From Chlamydomonas sphaeroides (lineage: Eukaryota; Chlorophyta; Chlorophyceae; Chlamydomonadales; Chlamydomonadaceae): a DNA stretch of 64,000 bases. Positions 55,001 through 64,000 of this stretch are shown here, piece after piece. A model generated the notes under the pieces. The model made no database searches. It was given only the letters and a program-made list of their open reading frames with translations, and was not told the origin of the DNA. The translations under genes and the position numbers were made by a program. Location: NCBI GenBank assembly GCA_001662425.1, contig BDDC01000043.1, positions 31,482 through 95,481 of the forward strand. Reading direction: 5' to 3'. The first letter of the stretch is position 1. Each line of letters opens with the position of its first letter.

Positions 55001-58000
55001 CTCGTGACGCCGTCGGGCGGGCAGCCCGCGGCAGCCAGTGCGGCCAGGATCTGGCGGGGAAGGACGGGGCGGGGATGGGCGTTGCGGCGTGCAAGTGGCG
55101 CGTTCCTGCCGTGCCGTGCCGTGCCGTGCCGTGACCATCACAAGCTCATAAATGCGGTGTGAAGTGGTAGAGAGTTTGATGGCGGTAGCGGCGGAACAAT
55201 CGTAGATGCGGTGCAGAAGAACACGGCATGCGGTTGTGCGGCCGGAAGGTGGCGTCCGGCGGCCCAGCCGCACCGGTCGGTAAGTTTACTAGACACGAAA
55301 GAAAACCAATGATAACCTTCACAGTAGGCACTGTGGACTCATGTAGTGCGTACCTCAAGGTCGTGCGGTTGGAAGGTGGCGTCTGGCAGCTTCGCCACGG
55401 CCACACTCAGCGCCGTGGCGGCGTCCAGGAGGCCGGCCCACTTGCCGTTGACCTCGGCCATCACCCCGTCTGCGAAGATGGGGCACAGCTGCTGCGAGGA
55501 GGAGGAGGCTGGGGTGGCGGAGGAGGCTGGGGTGGAGGAGGAGGTCGAGGGGCCGGAGGCGGCGGCGGCGGTGCCGATGGTGGCGGGCGGCGGCGGGGCC
55601 ATGTAGCGGCGGAAGTCTGCCATGCAGGGCTGTTCGCCGGAGCGCGAGTCCCACACCAGGCCAAACACCTGGGGCGGAGGGCAGGCAGGCAGGTCACACA
55701 GCGGCGTAGCCAGCTGGGGGGCGGGCAGGCTCAGGCGAGCAGGGGTCCCGGGGTCGCCGACGGTGAGCGGTCGGATGCGCGCAGCGGGCAGCGTGGGCCG
55801 GGCTGAGCGCGCATTCTGCATGTGACCTCGCCGGCCGGCCGCACGTCGCAAGTGTTGGGGCCCCGGGACGCCTCCCTCCTGGTGTCAGGCCCAACCTGAA
55901 GGGTGCCGCACACAGCCACACGAAGCTGCGCCGCCCTTCCCCGCCCGCCCCCCTGCCGGGCGCACCTCGTAGGTGTTGCGGTAGCGCCGCACGAAGTCGA
56001 TGACGCCGGGCGTGTCGTGCCACATGTCGCCGCAGTAGCGCGCATACGCCACCTGCACCGCCACGGGGCACGCAGGTCAGGCGCGGCGCAGCGCGAGCTG
56101 CAGCACGGGTCCCACGGGCGGCGTCGACGCCAAGCCCCCGCGCTGCAGGCCCCATCCGCCAGCACGGGGCTCGCGGCCGCAGCGCAGCCCGGCCTGGCCG
56201 CGGGGAGGGCCCTCACCTGCGCGCCCACGGAGCCCGGCATAGCGATGCCCGGCACGGGGCCTGGCGCGTTGCGGGTGTCGTGGATTAGAGGTAGGTGTCG
56301 TGGGGTAAGGGTGTGTGGCGGGGGAACGGAACGGGGTGTTGTGACGCAGTCGACCAACCCCATGTGGCAGCCCCATGTGTACCAGCGACGAACCCATGGG
56401 CGCAGGGCGCCGGGCCCACAACGGCGGGCCCACCCACAGCCCTTCCCCAGGGCGGTCCGCCAACACCCGCATGTGCCCCCGCGGACACAGGCCGAGGCCA
56501 GGGGCCACGGCCGCAACAGCCACGACCCCCCACAAGCCCCAGAGCGCACCCGTGGGCAGCGGCATGTCGCCCAGTATGATGTCCAGCAGGTGCGGCAGCC
56601 AGGCGCAGCAGGCCGCCAGCGCCAGGCCGTTGCGCAGCTTGGCGGAGGCGGTGCGCACGGCGCCGCTCAGCCGCCGCGTCAGGCTGGCGGCGGGGTCGCC
56701 GGGCGCCGAGTCGTCGTCGTACGGCTGCAGGCTGGTCCACGCAAAGCCCTGCGCGGCGAGGGAGGAAGGCAAGCAGAAGGACGGGAGGTCTTACAGAAGG
56801 AGGGCAGGTTCGCAGAAGGACGTCAGGTTCACAGGGAGGGTCGGTGACCGGCGGGGGGCGCCGATACGGTGCCCGACGGCGAGCTTGGCGTACCGCGCGG
56901 CAGCCAGCGCCCAGCGCCGCCACAGCCTGCCCTTTGCCGCAACGCGCCTCCCCCACAAGGTGCCCCCGCAAGGTGCCCCCGCAAGGTGCCCCCGCAAGGT
57001 GCACCCGCCAGGCCCTGTCGCCCAGGTGTGCCCAGAGCGCAAACCCCACGGCCCTGCGCCACGCATGCCCCCGCCTAGTAGTTCGGATTCCTTGCCGGTG
57101 CAGTTCTGAGTGGCATGGTCCTTGCGTGGGTTGCCAAAGCCCCGCCACGCACCCGCGTGCCCACCTTCTTGGGTCCCTCGGTGGCGGCCCACGCCAGGGC
57201 CCAGGTGGCCACCCACCACACGCCCGCGCCCGCCGGCGCCAGCACCTCGTCCGTGGCGTGCTTGTTGAGCCACGCCAGGCAGGCAGCTGGGCCCTGCGCC
57301 CTGGGGAGAGGGGATGAGGGTTGGGTTGGGAGGGGAGGAGGGCGCCGAGGGGCTGAAACAGGGCCAGCAGGGGCGTGGTGGGTAGGTAGAGTGGGGCGGC
57401 AGGGCCGCACGCCTTGGAGCCGGGTTGAGGAGCGGGATGTGGAGGGGAGGGGGATTCGCGTGCTGCTGGCGACTGCGCCGGAAGCGCGGCGCGGGCACAG
57501 CTGGGGCACAACGTGACACGCCCGGCCGCCAGGCGGGGCGCCCGATGCACGGCGTGGCCCGGGTACGGCAGGTCCGACGCACGGCGCAGCGCGTACGGCA
57601 CTTCACGTCCACGCGTGCGTACCTGTAGATGACCTCGGGCGCCAGGGCCCACACCTCGGCGTCGGGCACCTCGCTGATGGGCGGCGTGATGCGGAGCAGC
57701 GCCTGCCGTCGCCGCCGGAGGGAGCGCACAGCCGCACAGGGCGCATGCAGGTTTGTGGCTAGCTGTGGAGCATGCGCTGCGGCGCCGAGCCCCGGGCCGC
57801 TGCTCGGCCGCCAGGCATGCGGCGTACAGCGGCGGGCATTGTGCCCGCAGCCCGCAGCAGGCACGCCGCCGCCGGCACAGACACGAGGGCAATGGGCCGA
57901 TGCTGAGGGGAGGAGCACGGCCGCTGCTCGTACGGCAGCCGTGTGGGAGTGTGTGTGTGTGTTTGTGTGTGCCGTACCTGGAGCTTGTCGTGCGCCTCCG

Positions 58001-60110
58001 TGATGCGCCGCATGCGGCACAGCACGGTGATGGAGCCCAGCATGCAGCGCACGGCGCCCCTGTACGGCGGCGCCATCGCCAGGAAGGCACCGTACGCCGA
58101 GGCGCAGCGCTTGCGGCCGTCGGCGCTGAGCAGCTGCGGAGGCGTGGTTTCGTTTGTCAGCTCGAGTAACACGCCGACACACGTGTGTTCATCTACGAGT
58201 TAGGATAGTAATAGAGTAGCACGCGACACTCGTTCGTGGATTGTTCAACTGTTAGGTAGAACAGAACCTAGGTGTGTGCAGAGTGGGGCTATAGGGCTAA
58301 GGGTGGCGGTCCGGGCTGAGGCTCTGGTTGCAGCTGCCCGCTGCCATCTGGGCGCACCTCGCCACCCGCGCCCTAACACACCCCTGCTTGCCTGCTACGC
58401 ACTACCAACGCGTCACCACCCCCCTCGAAGTGCCGCGTGCTACTCTCCTTGATATGGAACACACCATCAGGCAGCGAGCGGGCGGCATCCCATGCACCGG
58501 CCGGCGTGCCAGTGCATCCCCGTCTTCGTACACAAGCGCCCGCTCGTGTCCGCTGGCGATGCAGCCCGACGCTCGCACCTTGTCGTATCCGCTGGCGCCC
58601 ATGTCGTACAGCTCCAGCGCCTCGGCGAGGCTCCGAGCGCGCAGCCGCGCCAGCAGCGCGAACGCGTCCGGGCAGTAGTTGTGCATAGCAAGAGCCGCCT
58701 CCGCGCCCACCGCGCCGCGGACCTCGTCGTATTCGGCAATCGCCAGCGCCTGCACGGCGGTGCTTGCGGCCGCGGCGGCGGCGGGACAGGTGAACCAGGC
58801 CTTGTACCTGCGGAGAGGTGTGTGGCGTGGGAAGGGTGGGAGAAGGGCGGAGCCACGAAGCGGCGGAATGGCGCAGGCGTTTGGGCGAGCGGTGAAGGTG
58901 TGGTGAGGGGCGACCTTGAAGACTATGGGCCAGCCATGCGTAAGCCCACCGCGTAGACCTTGGGATGGAGGTTCCGTTTCGACGGGCACAGCATAACCGC
59001 AGAAGCTCCAGTCGCCCATGCACACCGCCTGGTCCCAGGACAGGGCCGGCCAGCGGCCCCTCATGGCCCCTCATCACCCCTCATGGCCCCTCATCACCTC
59101 ACATGACCCCTCATCACCCCTCATCACCCCTCATGACCCCTCATGACCCCTCATGACCCCTTCATGTCAGGCACCGTGGCGCCCCGAGGCGAGCCTTGCC
59201 GCGCCGAGCCAGGCGCTCCCCTCCGCCGCTCCTTCCCGCCCCACCCAGCGGCGCCGCAGACCCCCTGACTGAAACCCGGTGTCCGCCACCCGTCCCACAG
59301 GCCGCGGCTCCCTCATGCCTCACGTGCTGCTGAGACGCTTGGCCTCCTTGCTGCAGGCCTCCTGGAAGCGGCCGCTCTTCACCGCCTCCCAGCGGTACAC
59401 GGCACACACTCGCTGCCATTCCTGCACGTCGCAGCGCCGCGGGTCGCCACTGCGGGGACACGGGAGGCGCGGCGGCGGGGCGCCGGGGCCGCAGGTTGTT
59501 CGTGTGGCAAGTGGCAGATGGGGCTGCACCGCCGAGCTTGAGCATGCGTCATGACAGCTGGTGCAGACTATTGCGGGCGTGTGCAGCGAATGCTAGCGGC
59601 AGGCCCCAAGCTGAACCGTGGCCCTGGCCGGAGCTAGCTCGCGCATGGCACGATCAGGCTTGCCTGGGCGGGTTGCCATTCAGCCGCTCGCAGCCGACGA
59701 GCTCCAAGTACGGCATGACGGTAGGAGAGCCCATTGAGACCAAGGTGGTGAAGGGGCAGATATAGACGTAGTTGCCGCAGTCCTGCAGAGGGGCGAGCGG
59801 GAAGCCAGGCATCCGGCGTTGGGATGGGCGGGGCTGAGCAGTGCGGTGGGGCGTGTGGCGCGGCAGCAGCATATATTGGAGCAAATTACAAAGAACCATG
59901 CTGTTTTTGAAGTCATCCATGCGCTTCTCGCCGTGGCACAAACGGGCATGCCGATGTCGAAGCAGAGCTGGTGGGTTTCGTGCCACAGACTGTGCCAGAC
60001 ACGAAAGCGCTCACCGGGCACGGGCATTTGAAGGCTCGGTTGTGCCGCTGTGTGACAAACTTTTGCGACGGCACCGGCCATCGCTCATCTGAATCATCGG
60101 AGGACGACAT
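52031..60110 (-). CDS. Ankyrin-repeat and MYND zinc-finger protein
   Basis: Eighteen exons (high to low): 60110-60015, 59782-59664, 59449-59324, 58807-58579, 58133-57978, 57702-57623, 57300-57165, 56748-56550, 56260-56217, 56052-55966, 55668-55354, 55050-54886, 54697-54604, 54325-54225, 53780-53646, 53346-53261, 53068-52389, 52158-52031. Total 2,976 nt (991 aa), every phase matching. The N-terminal half has Cys pairs (FKCPCPDCGNYVYICPF) and Trp-rich helices but no recognised fold. Ankyrin-like repeats lie at about residues 530-616 (NSPLVAACYRGYG, ALLKAGADPLQ). Then comes an Ala/Lys/Gln-rich linker (about 730-935) with an exact six-residue repeat, and a C-terminal MYND finger CWCCGKAK...CGGC...YCSSEC...HKPQC. 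MYND fingers bind short proline-rich peptides, so an adaptor role is inferred. Intron 2 uses a GC donor. Confidence 0.85.
52743..52797 (-). repeat. 18-bp in-frame coding repeat, three copies
   Basis: Three identical 18-base units (CCTTGCCCTGGACCGCCG on plus) encode consecutive AAVQGK hexapeptides in the linker of the ankyrin-MYND protein. Confidence 0.9.
56957..57010. repeat. 13-bp intronic minisatellite
   Basis: Four units of AAGGTGCCCCCGC lie in the intron between exons 7 and 8 of the ankyrin-MYND gene. Confidence 0.9.
59055..59165. repeat. 10-bp intronic minisatellite
   Basis: About eleven units of CCCCTCATGA/CCCCTCATCA lie in intron 3 of the ankyrin-MYND gene. Confidence 0.9.
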
Positions 60111-61030
60111 TCTGTCGCTGTTAGCGTTGCGAATGCATCGTCAACGAGAGATGAGGTGGGCACACGCCTGCACACGTACCCGAGCCCGGTTGTACAACAC
60201 CCCCGCTGTCCGCGCCCATCGCGGTTGGACCCAACGCTCCAATAAGAGGGATTGTCGCAAGGCTGTCACTTACATTGCTTTCAGCACAGCACCCTCCCAG
60301 GCACATAATGGCCGGCCCGCCCGCCCCCCCGCCAAGTGCTGACTGCTCCGCGAGTCGGTCACGTGTCCCATCTTGCACGCGTCAGACATCGAACGTACTA
60401 CACGGGCTAAGCGTCGACAGCTCCCACTCGTCCGTCGTCCGCCTCACTGCGTGGTCCTCCTCCCATCCCACCATCCCACGCACGCCACCCGCTCCCGCCA
60501 CTGCATGGCTGGCCAGCAGGCCTCCAGTGACCGGCGGCTCGAAAGTGCAACCCTGCAAACCGCAGGAGACAGACCAGTGCATCCGTCTCATCACGGCCCA
60601 CGCCACCCCTCCTGCACCGATCACTGCCGCACAAGTTCAACTTGACACATGCCGCCCCGCCCATCCATGGCCTCCACGCACACAGCGACCAGCTCTAAAG
60701 TGGCGATGGGCTAACTCACTCCGACGGAAGCCTGCTTGTCAGGGAAGCAGATGAGCGCGCGGGGCAGTGCTACACACAGGGGGTTCTCGCTCCCCCGCTG
60801 CTGACAGCTTCCACCTCCGTCAACCAGCCACTCGGGCGGCACGCACATTCTCACGCACTTGATGACGGAGGTACATACATGCGTACGCAGCCATCCTCAA
60901 TTCAACCTCCCCAGCTGCGCATGGGTGCATCGCTTGCCCCCAAAAGAGGCCACCCTGACCAGACCACGCGGTCGGTCGTAATGCGGTCATAGCTGGTCGC
61001 TATTTGAGCGGCCAAACACACACACAACGC
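60111..61030. other. 5' flank of the ankyrin-MYND gene, nothing recognised
   Basis: ORFs here are short and on both strands. I see no motif or splice pattern that supports a gene. Confidence 0.5.
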
Positions 61031-61921
61031 TCAATCAAAGGCGAGTTTGCGAAGGCCGCACGGTATCCGGAACGAGCGCTGCGAGCGAGGGAAGGAGGCT
61101 AGCAGCGAGCCGGCTGCCTTGCGGGATGGCCGCCAGCAGGCGCCAGCCACGGTACCCCGCCGCCCACTGACACCGTTCACGCCCACGAACACCCGGTGCG
61201 CCTCCCACGCACGTCTGGATACTAGCTTAGCCAGCAAGCCGTCCGTACGATCCAGCCTAGCCAGCAAGCCGTCCGTGCGATCCAGCTCAGTAACCAAGCT
61301 GTCAGTGCGATCCAGCTTAGCAAGAAAGCTGTTCATACGATCCAGCTTAGCAAGTAAGCCGTTCGTGCGATCCAGCCTAACCAGCAAGCCGTCCGTGCGA
61401 TCCAGCCTAGCCAGCAAGCCGTCCGTGCGATCCAGCTCAGTAACCAAGCTGTCAGTGTGATCCAGCTTAGCAAGAAAGCCGTTCATACGACCCAGCTTAG
61501 CAAGTAAGCCGTTCGTGCGATTCAGCTTTGCAAGCAAGCCGTTCGTCGCGTGCGTTCCATCCTCGCTGCTGCGAGTATGGTGCACCGCACGCACACACAC
61601 ACAAGCTGCCGCCAAAGCCGCCCGGGGTTCACAGCACACGGCTAGGACGCGTGCGCCTAAGCGGCAAACGGCAACAGCGCCGGCAGCGAGGCACCGCATG
61701 GCGACCGGCCTTTGCCGCGCGGCCAGATGCGCAGCATCAATGAAGTAAACGCATGGAGCGAGCAGACGCAACAGAGGGGCGCGATGGCCTAAACGCCTAA
61801 AGCAGCAGCAGCGGCAGCAGCGGCTGCAGCAGCATAAGTAGTGCACCCGTTCTCGCCGTACCCGTGTGTGCGAAACACGCACGCCACGGCGACCCAGCCA
61901 GCCAATCACCCGGCCACCCAC
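61031..61921 (-). CDS. Possible protein with decapeptide repeats (ORF only)
   Basis: A stop-free 296-codon minus-strand frame runs through the whole tandem array and gives ten repeats of a Leu-rich, charged decapeptide (consensus LDRTDGLLAK). Flanks are Cys/Arg/Ala-rich upstream and Arg/Ser-rich downstream, with no known domain. The plus strand is also open through most of the array (SSLASKPSVR repeats), so openness alone is weak evidence. The minus reading is favoured because substitutions keep a regular Leu/Asp/Lys pattern and conservative changes (D/N, R/K, G/S, L/F). The start and any introns are unknown. Confidence 0.3.
   Translation of the reverse strand: MGGRVIGWLGRRGVRVSHTRVRRERVHYLCCCSRCCRCCCFRRLGHRAPLLRLLAPCVYFIDAAHLAARQRPVAMRCLAAGAVAVCRLGARVLAVCCEPRAALAAACVCVRAVHHTRSSEDGTHATNGLLAKLNRTNGLLAKLGRMNGFLAKLDHTDSLVTELDRTDGLLARLDRTDGLLVRLDRTNGLLAKLDRMNSFLAKLDRTDSLVTELDRTDGLLARLDRTDGLLAKLVSRRAWEAHRVFVGVNGVSGRRGTVAGACWRPSRKAAGSLLASFPRSQRSFRIPCGLRKLAFD
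61226..61547. repeat. 30-bp tandem array with 150-bp higher-order period
   Basis: Ten full units and a partial one begin CTTAG/CCTAG/CTCAG and end GATCCAG, exactly 30 bases each from 61226. Variant types follow the order A-B-C-D-E and repeat it once, so units five apart resemble each other more than neighbours do. The unusual CTCAGTAACCAAGCTGTCAG unit, for example, occurs at 61286 and 61436. Confidence 0.95.
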
Positions 61922-62974
61922 CCACCCACTCCCACAAACACAGTCCGGAAGCTAGCGCCCATGCGCGGAGCCGCTCTGCAGACCATCACCGTGCCACAAC
62001 ATGTCGCTCCGTGCCGACGTCCGCTGCGTGTGCGCGCATGTCTGGCTGGACAACGGAACTTAAACTGCCCGCCGCGCCTGCTTGCCTGCCAGGTAGCGTG
62101 CCTGCGGCGGCGCAAGCAGCCAACTCAACTCCCGCAGTAATGCAACTCGCGCCGCGTCAGCGGGACCGGACCGGCCCGACGCACCTCATCACCCCGCGGG
62201 CCCAGGTACACATCCAGGCCAACTAGCCAACTACGGGCCGTACACAATGGCCGTACACAGTACGGAGAGCAGTGCCGTAGACTCCCGGGGCAGTGTTGCA
62301 TGCGCCTGCCCCCGCCTGCGGCTTGCGGAGCAGTGTTGCATGCGTCTACCCCCGCCGGCGGCTACGTAGGTAGATCATTTGTGGATACTTAGAACCCAAT
62401 ATTAGGTCGAATCCCAGATGCCCCCCCCATCAACTTGCGTCCCAAGGCATGCACGACGAGCGCCAAACAGGCCGCGGCAACCCGGCCCAGCGCACAGCCT
62501 CGCCCAGCACCCCCTCCTGCCGGCCGGCTGTGCTCCGCAAGCCCTGCTGCCCCACCGGGCAAGCCCCCCGTCCCTGCATCCTGCTTGGCATCGATTGGCT
62601 GCGCGGCGTCGCTCGCCTGGTGTCCGTGGCATCCCCTCGCCTCAATTCCCTACCGCCCCTGATCGTCCCCGATCTTCCCCTAGCGTCCCAAGCGCCCCCT
62701 TGCGGCCCCGGACATCCGCTTGCGAGCGTGCGTTGGTGGCCGCTGGCTGCTGCCGTGCTGGCCGCCGAGCGGCCGCTGCAAAACCGATTGACCCGTGCAG
62801 CCGTGCGGTGCGTGAGTGCAGCCTGGTGTTGGCCCGGCGGAAGGCTGGCAGGCACGCTCGCTCGCCGCAAGTGCGCAGATACAACAGTGGGCTCGCAAGC
62901 CTGCTGCGGCTCGCCATGCCTACACGTTGCTCGCGCTTGCGCGGGCCGCCGCCGCGTGCCTGTGCTTGCGCTCA
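61922..62974. other. Spacer upstream of the repeat ORF and downstream of the edge gene
   Basis: Long GC-driven frames at 62418-63257 lie antisense to the better-supported minus exon. A roughly 50-base direct repeat (GGGGCAGTGTTGCATGCG... and GGAGCAGTGTTGCATGCG...) occurs at about 62289-62360. No gene is supported. Confidence 0.45.
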
Positions 62975-63814
62975 TCATCTGCCATCGTCGCTGTCGTCAG
63001 CGCCGTTGTCCGCACCGTGCGAGCCACGCGGCGTCCTGCCGGGCGCGGGGGCCTGCAGCAGCAGCTGCTGCTGCAGCTGCTGGTGCTGGTGCTGCTGCTG
63101 CTGGTGCACCGCCCACTGCTGCTGCTGCAGGCGCTTCAGCTGCTGGAGGCCCGCGTGGCCGCCGCCGCCGCCGCCATCGCCGCCGTCCTCCCTGACGCCG
63201 TACCCTGCCGCGGCGCCCGTGGCGTTGCCTCCCACTTGCTGCGACGGCGGCGGCTGATGCGTCGGCGGCGCCAGGGCCCGGCCCCCCACGGCTGCCACAG
63301 AGCCTGCTGGCCAGGCGGCCGGGCTGCTGCCGGCCCCCAGCGGCCCCCGCTGCCGCTGCTGCACCGCGTACGCCTGCCCCAGAGTCGCCTGCGCGGCGGC
63401 AGCCGCAACAGCGTCGCGCTCGGCCCCGCGGTCACCCTCGCGTTGAGGGTCCCGTTGGGGGTCCCGCGCGCGACCGTCCGGTGCCGAGAGCTGCGACCGC
63501 AGCAGCACGCCGGTGCTGGATCGGCGGCCGTTGGGCTCCCCAAGCGAGATGCCCATCGACTGCGCCCTCTGCAGCGCCTGCTGCTGAGGAGGCCCCTGCA
63601 GCAGCGGCAGCGGGAACAGGCCGTGGTGGGGTCCGGCGGCGACGCCGCTTTCCAGCTGCGGCGGCGGCAGCGCCAGCGGCGGCGGCGGCTCGTGCGGCGG
63701 CGGCAGCTCGGCGACGTTGCTCAGCTGCGCGGCGACCTGCGCGATGGCGGCGGAGGCAGCCGCCTCGGCGGCCTCGGCGTCGCGCAGCTGGTCTTGCATC
63801 CTCCGGAGCAGCAG
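62975..63814 (-). CDS. Last exon of a Gln-rich protein running off the window
   Basis: An acceptor CCGCAG|CTGCTGCTC at 63815-63820 opens an 840-base exon (280 codons including stop) on the minus strand. It encodes a short helix (LLLRRMQDQLRDAEAAEAA), Pro-rich segments, a Gln/His-rich tract (HQQQQHQHQQLQQQ) and an acidic end DDSDDGR. Low-complexity Gln and Pro tracts are common in algal nuclear regulators, but no domain is visible, so no function is assigned. The 5' part of the gene lies beyond 64000. Confidence 0.55.
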   Translation of the reverse strand: MLLRRMQDQLRDAEAAEAAASAAIAQVAAQLSNVAELPPPHEPPPPLALPPPQLESGVAAGPHHGLFPLPLLQGPPQQQALQRAQSMGISLGEPNGRRSSTGVLLRSQLSAPDGRARDPQRDPQREGDRGAERDAVAAAAAQATLGQAYAVQQRQRGPLGAGSSPAAWPAGSVAAVGGRALAPPTHQPPPSQQVGGNATGAAAGYGVREDGGDGGGGGGHAGLQQLKRLQQQQWAVHQQQQHQHQQLQQQLLLQAPAPGRTPRGSHGADNGADDSDDGR

Positions 63815-63874
63815 CTGCGGTTGGGTACGTAGGCAGGCGGCGGAGCAGGAGGAACGTCAGACAGAGGCAATCAT

Positions 63875-64000
63875 GCAGGCAGGCAGGGGCAGGCAGGGGC
63901 AGGCAGGGGCAGGCAGGGGCAGGCAGAGGCAAGCAGAGGCAGGCAGAGGCAGGCAGAGGCAGGCAGAGGCAGGCAGAGGCAGGCAGAGGCAGGCAGAGGC
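63875..64000. repeat. 10-bp minisatellite at the window edge
   Basis: Units of AGGCAGAGGC, with an early AGGCAGGGGC variant, repeat to the last base. The array lies in the intron upstream of the 62975-63814 exon and continues past the window. Confidence 0.95.

Noticed and set aside
61226..61547. CRISPR-like array
   Set aside because: Units are contiguous with no spacers, the window is eukaryotic, and there are no cas genes.
62418..63257. 279-codon plus ORF at the right edge
   Set aside because: Its right part is antisense to a Gln-rich minus exon that has a proper acceptor; Cys/Ser runs are the shadow of CAG/CTG repeats.

Overview
The window reads as nuclear DNA of a GC-rich green alga of the Chlamydomonas/volvocine type. 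The grounds are very high G+C, many short exons joined by introns of about 100-300 bases, GTGAGN/GTGCGN donors with CAG acceptors, candidate TGTAA poly(A) signals, an axonemal dynein (so the cell makes cilia), and a gene mix of a Raf-like kinase, an ankyrin-MYND protein and a secreted PC-esterase-like protein. Species assignment is inference. No tRNA, rRNA, bacterial operon, CRISPR array or intact transposon was seen. There is one assembly gap (N run 31027-31250).

Layout. 1-17636 (+): 3' part of a single-headed inner-arm dynein heavy chain of the DNAH3/7/12 type, about 47 exons, covering linker, AAA1-AAA6, stalk and C-terminal domain. 18789-21882 (-): secreted SGNH/PC-esterase-like protein. 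22728-23245 (+): frame-broken Cys-rich ORF. 23969-28701 (-): ACOT9-type double-hotdog acyl-CoA thioesterase in 15 exons. 29493-31379 (+): unknown protein interrupted by the gap and a 16-bp minisatellite. 33638-37250 (-): ubiquitin-like/WLM/PUB metalloprotease. 37503-41236 (+): SRP receptor alpha subunit, divergent from the WLM gene across 252 bp. 42012-44011 (+): TLC-domain membrane protein. 44338-48743 (+): coiled-coil plus Raf-like kinase. 52031-60110 (-): 991-residue ankyrin/MYND protein in 18 exons. 61226-61547: 30-bp tandem array with a 150-bp higher-order period, inside a 296-codon ORF. 62975-63814 (-): last exon of a gene running off the right edge.

The genes are independent eukaryotic transcription units, not an operon. 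Their roles are ciliary motility (dynein), ER targeting and membrane (SRP receptor, TLC protein), acyl-CoA metabolism (thioesterase), ubiquitin/SUMO or p97-linked proteolysis (WLM-PUB) and signalling (kinase, ankyrin-MYND). Exon boundaries were set by hand from reading-frame phase and splice consensus. For six genes the joined exons sum to a multiple of three with no internal stop.

The observations most worth following are the decapeptide higher-order repeat at 61.2-61.5 kb, a probable excess of GC-AG introns plus one apparent GA-AG intron, a partial duplication of the catalytic-loop exon in the kinase, the ubiquitin-like/WLM/PUB protease sharing a short intergenic region with SRP receptor alpha, and a recurrent GTACGGCA octamer concentrated in introns.
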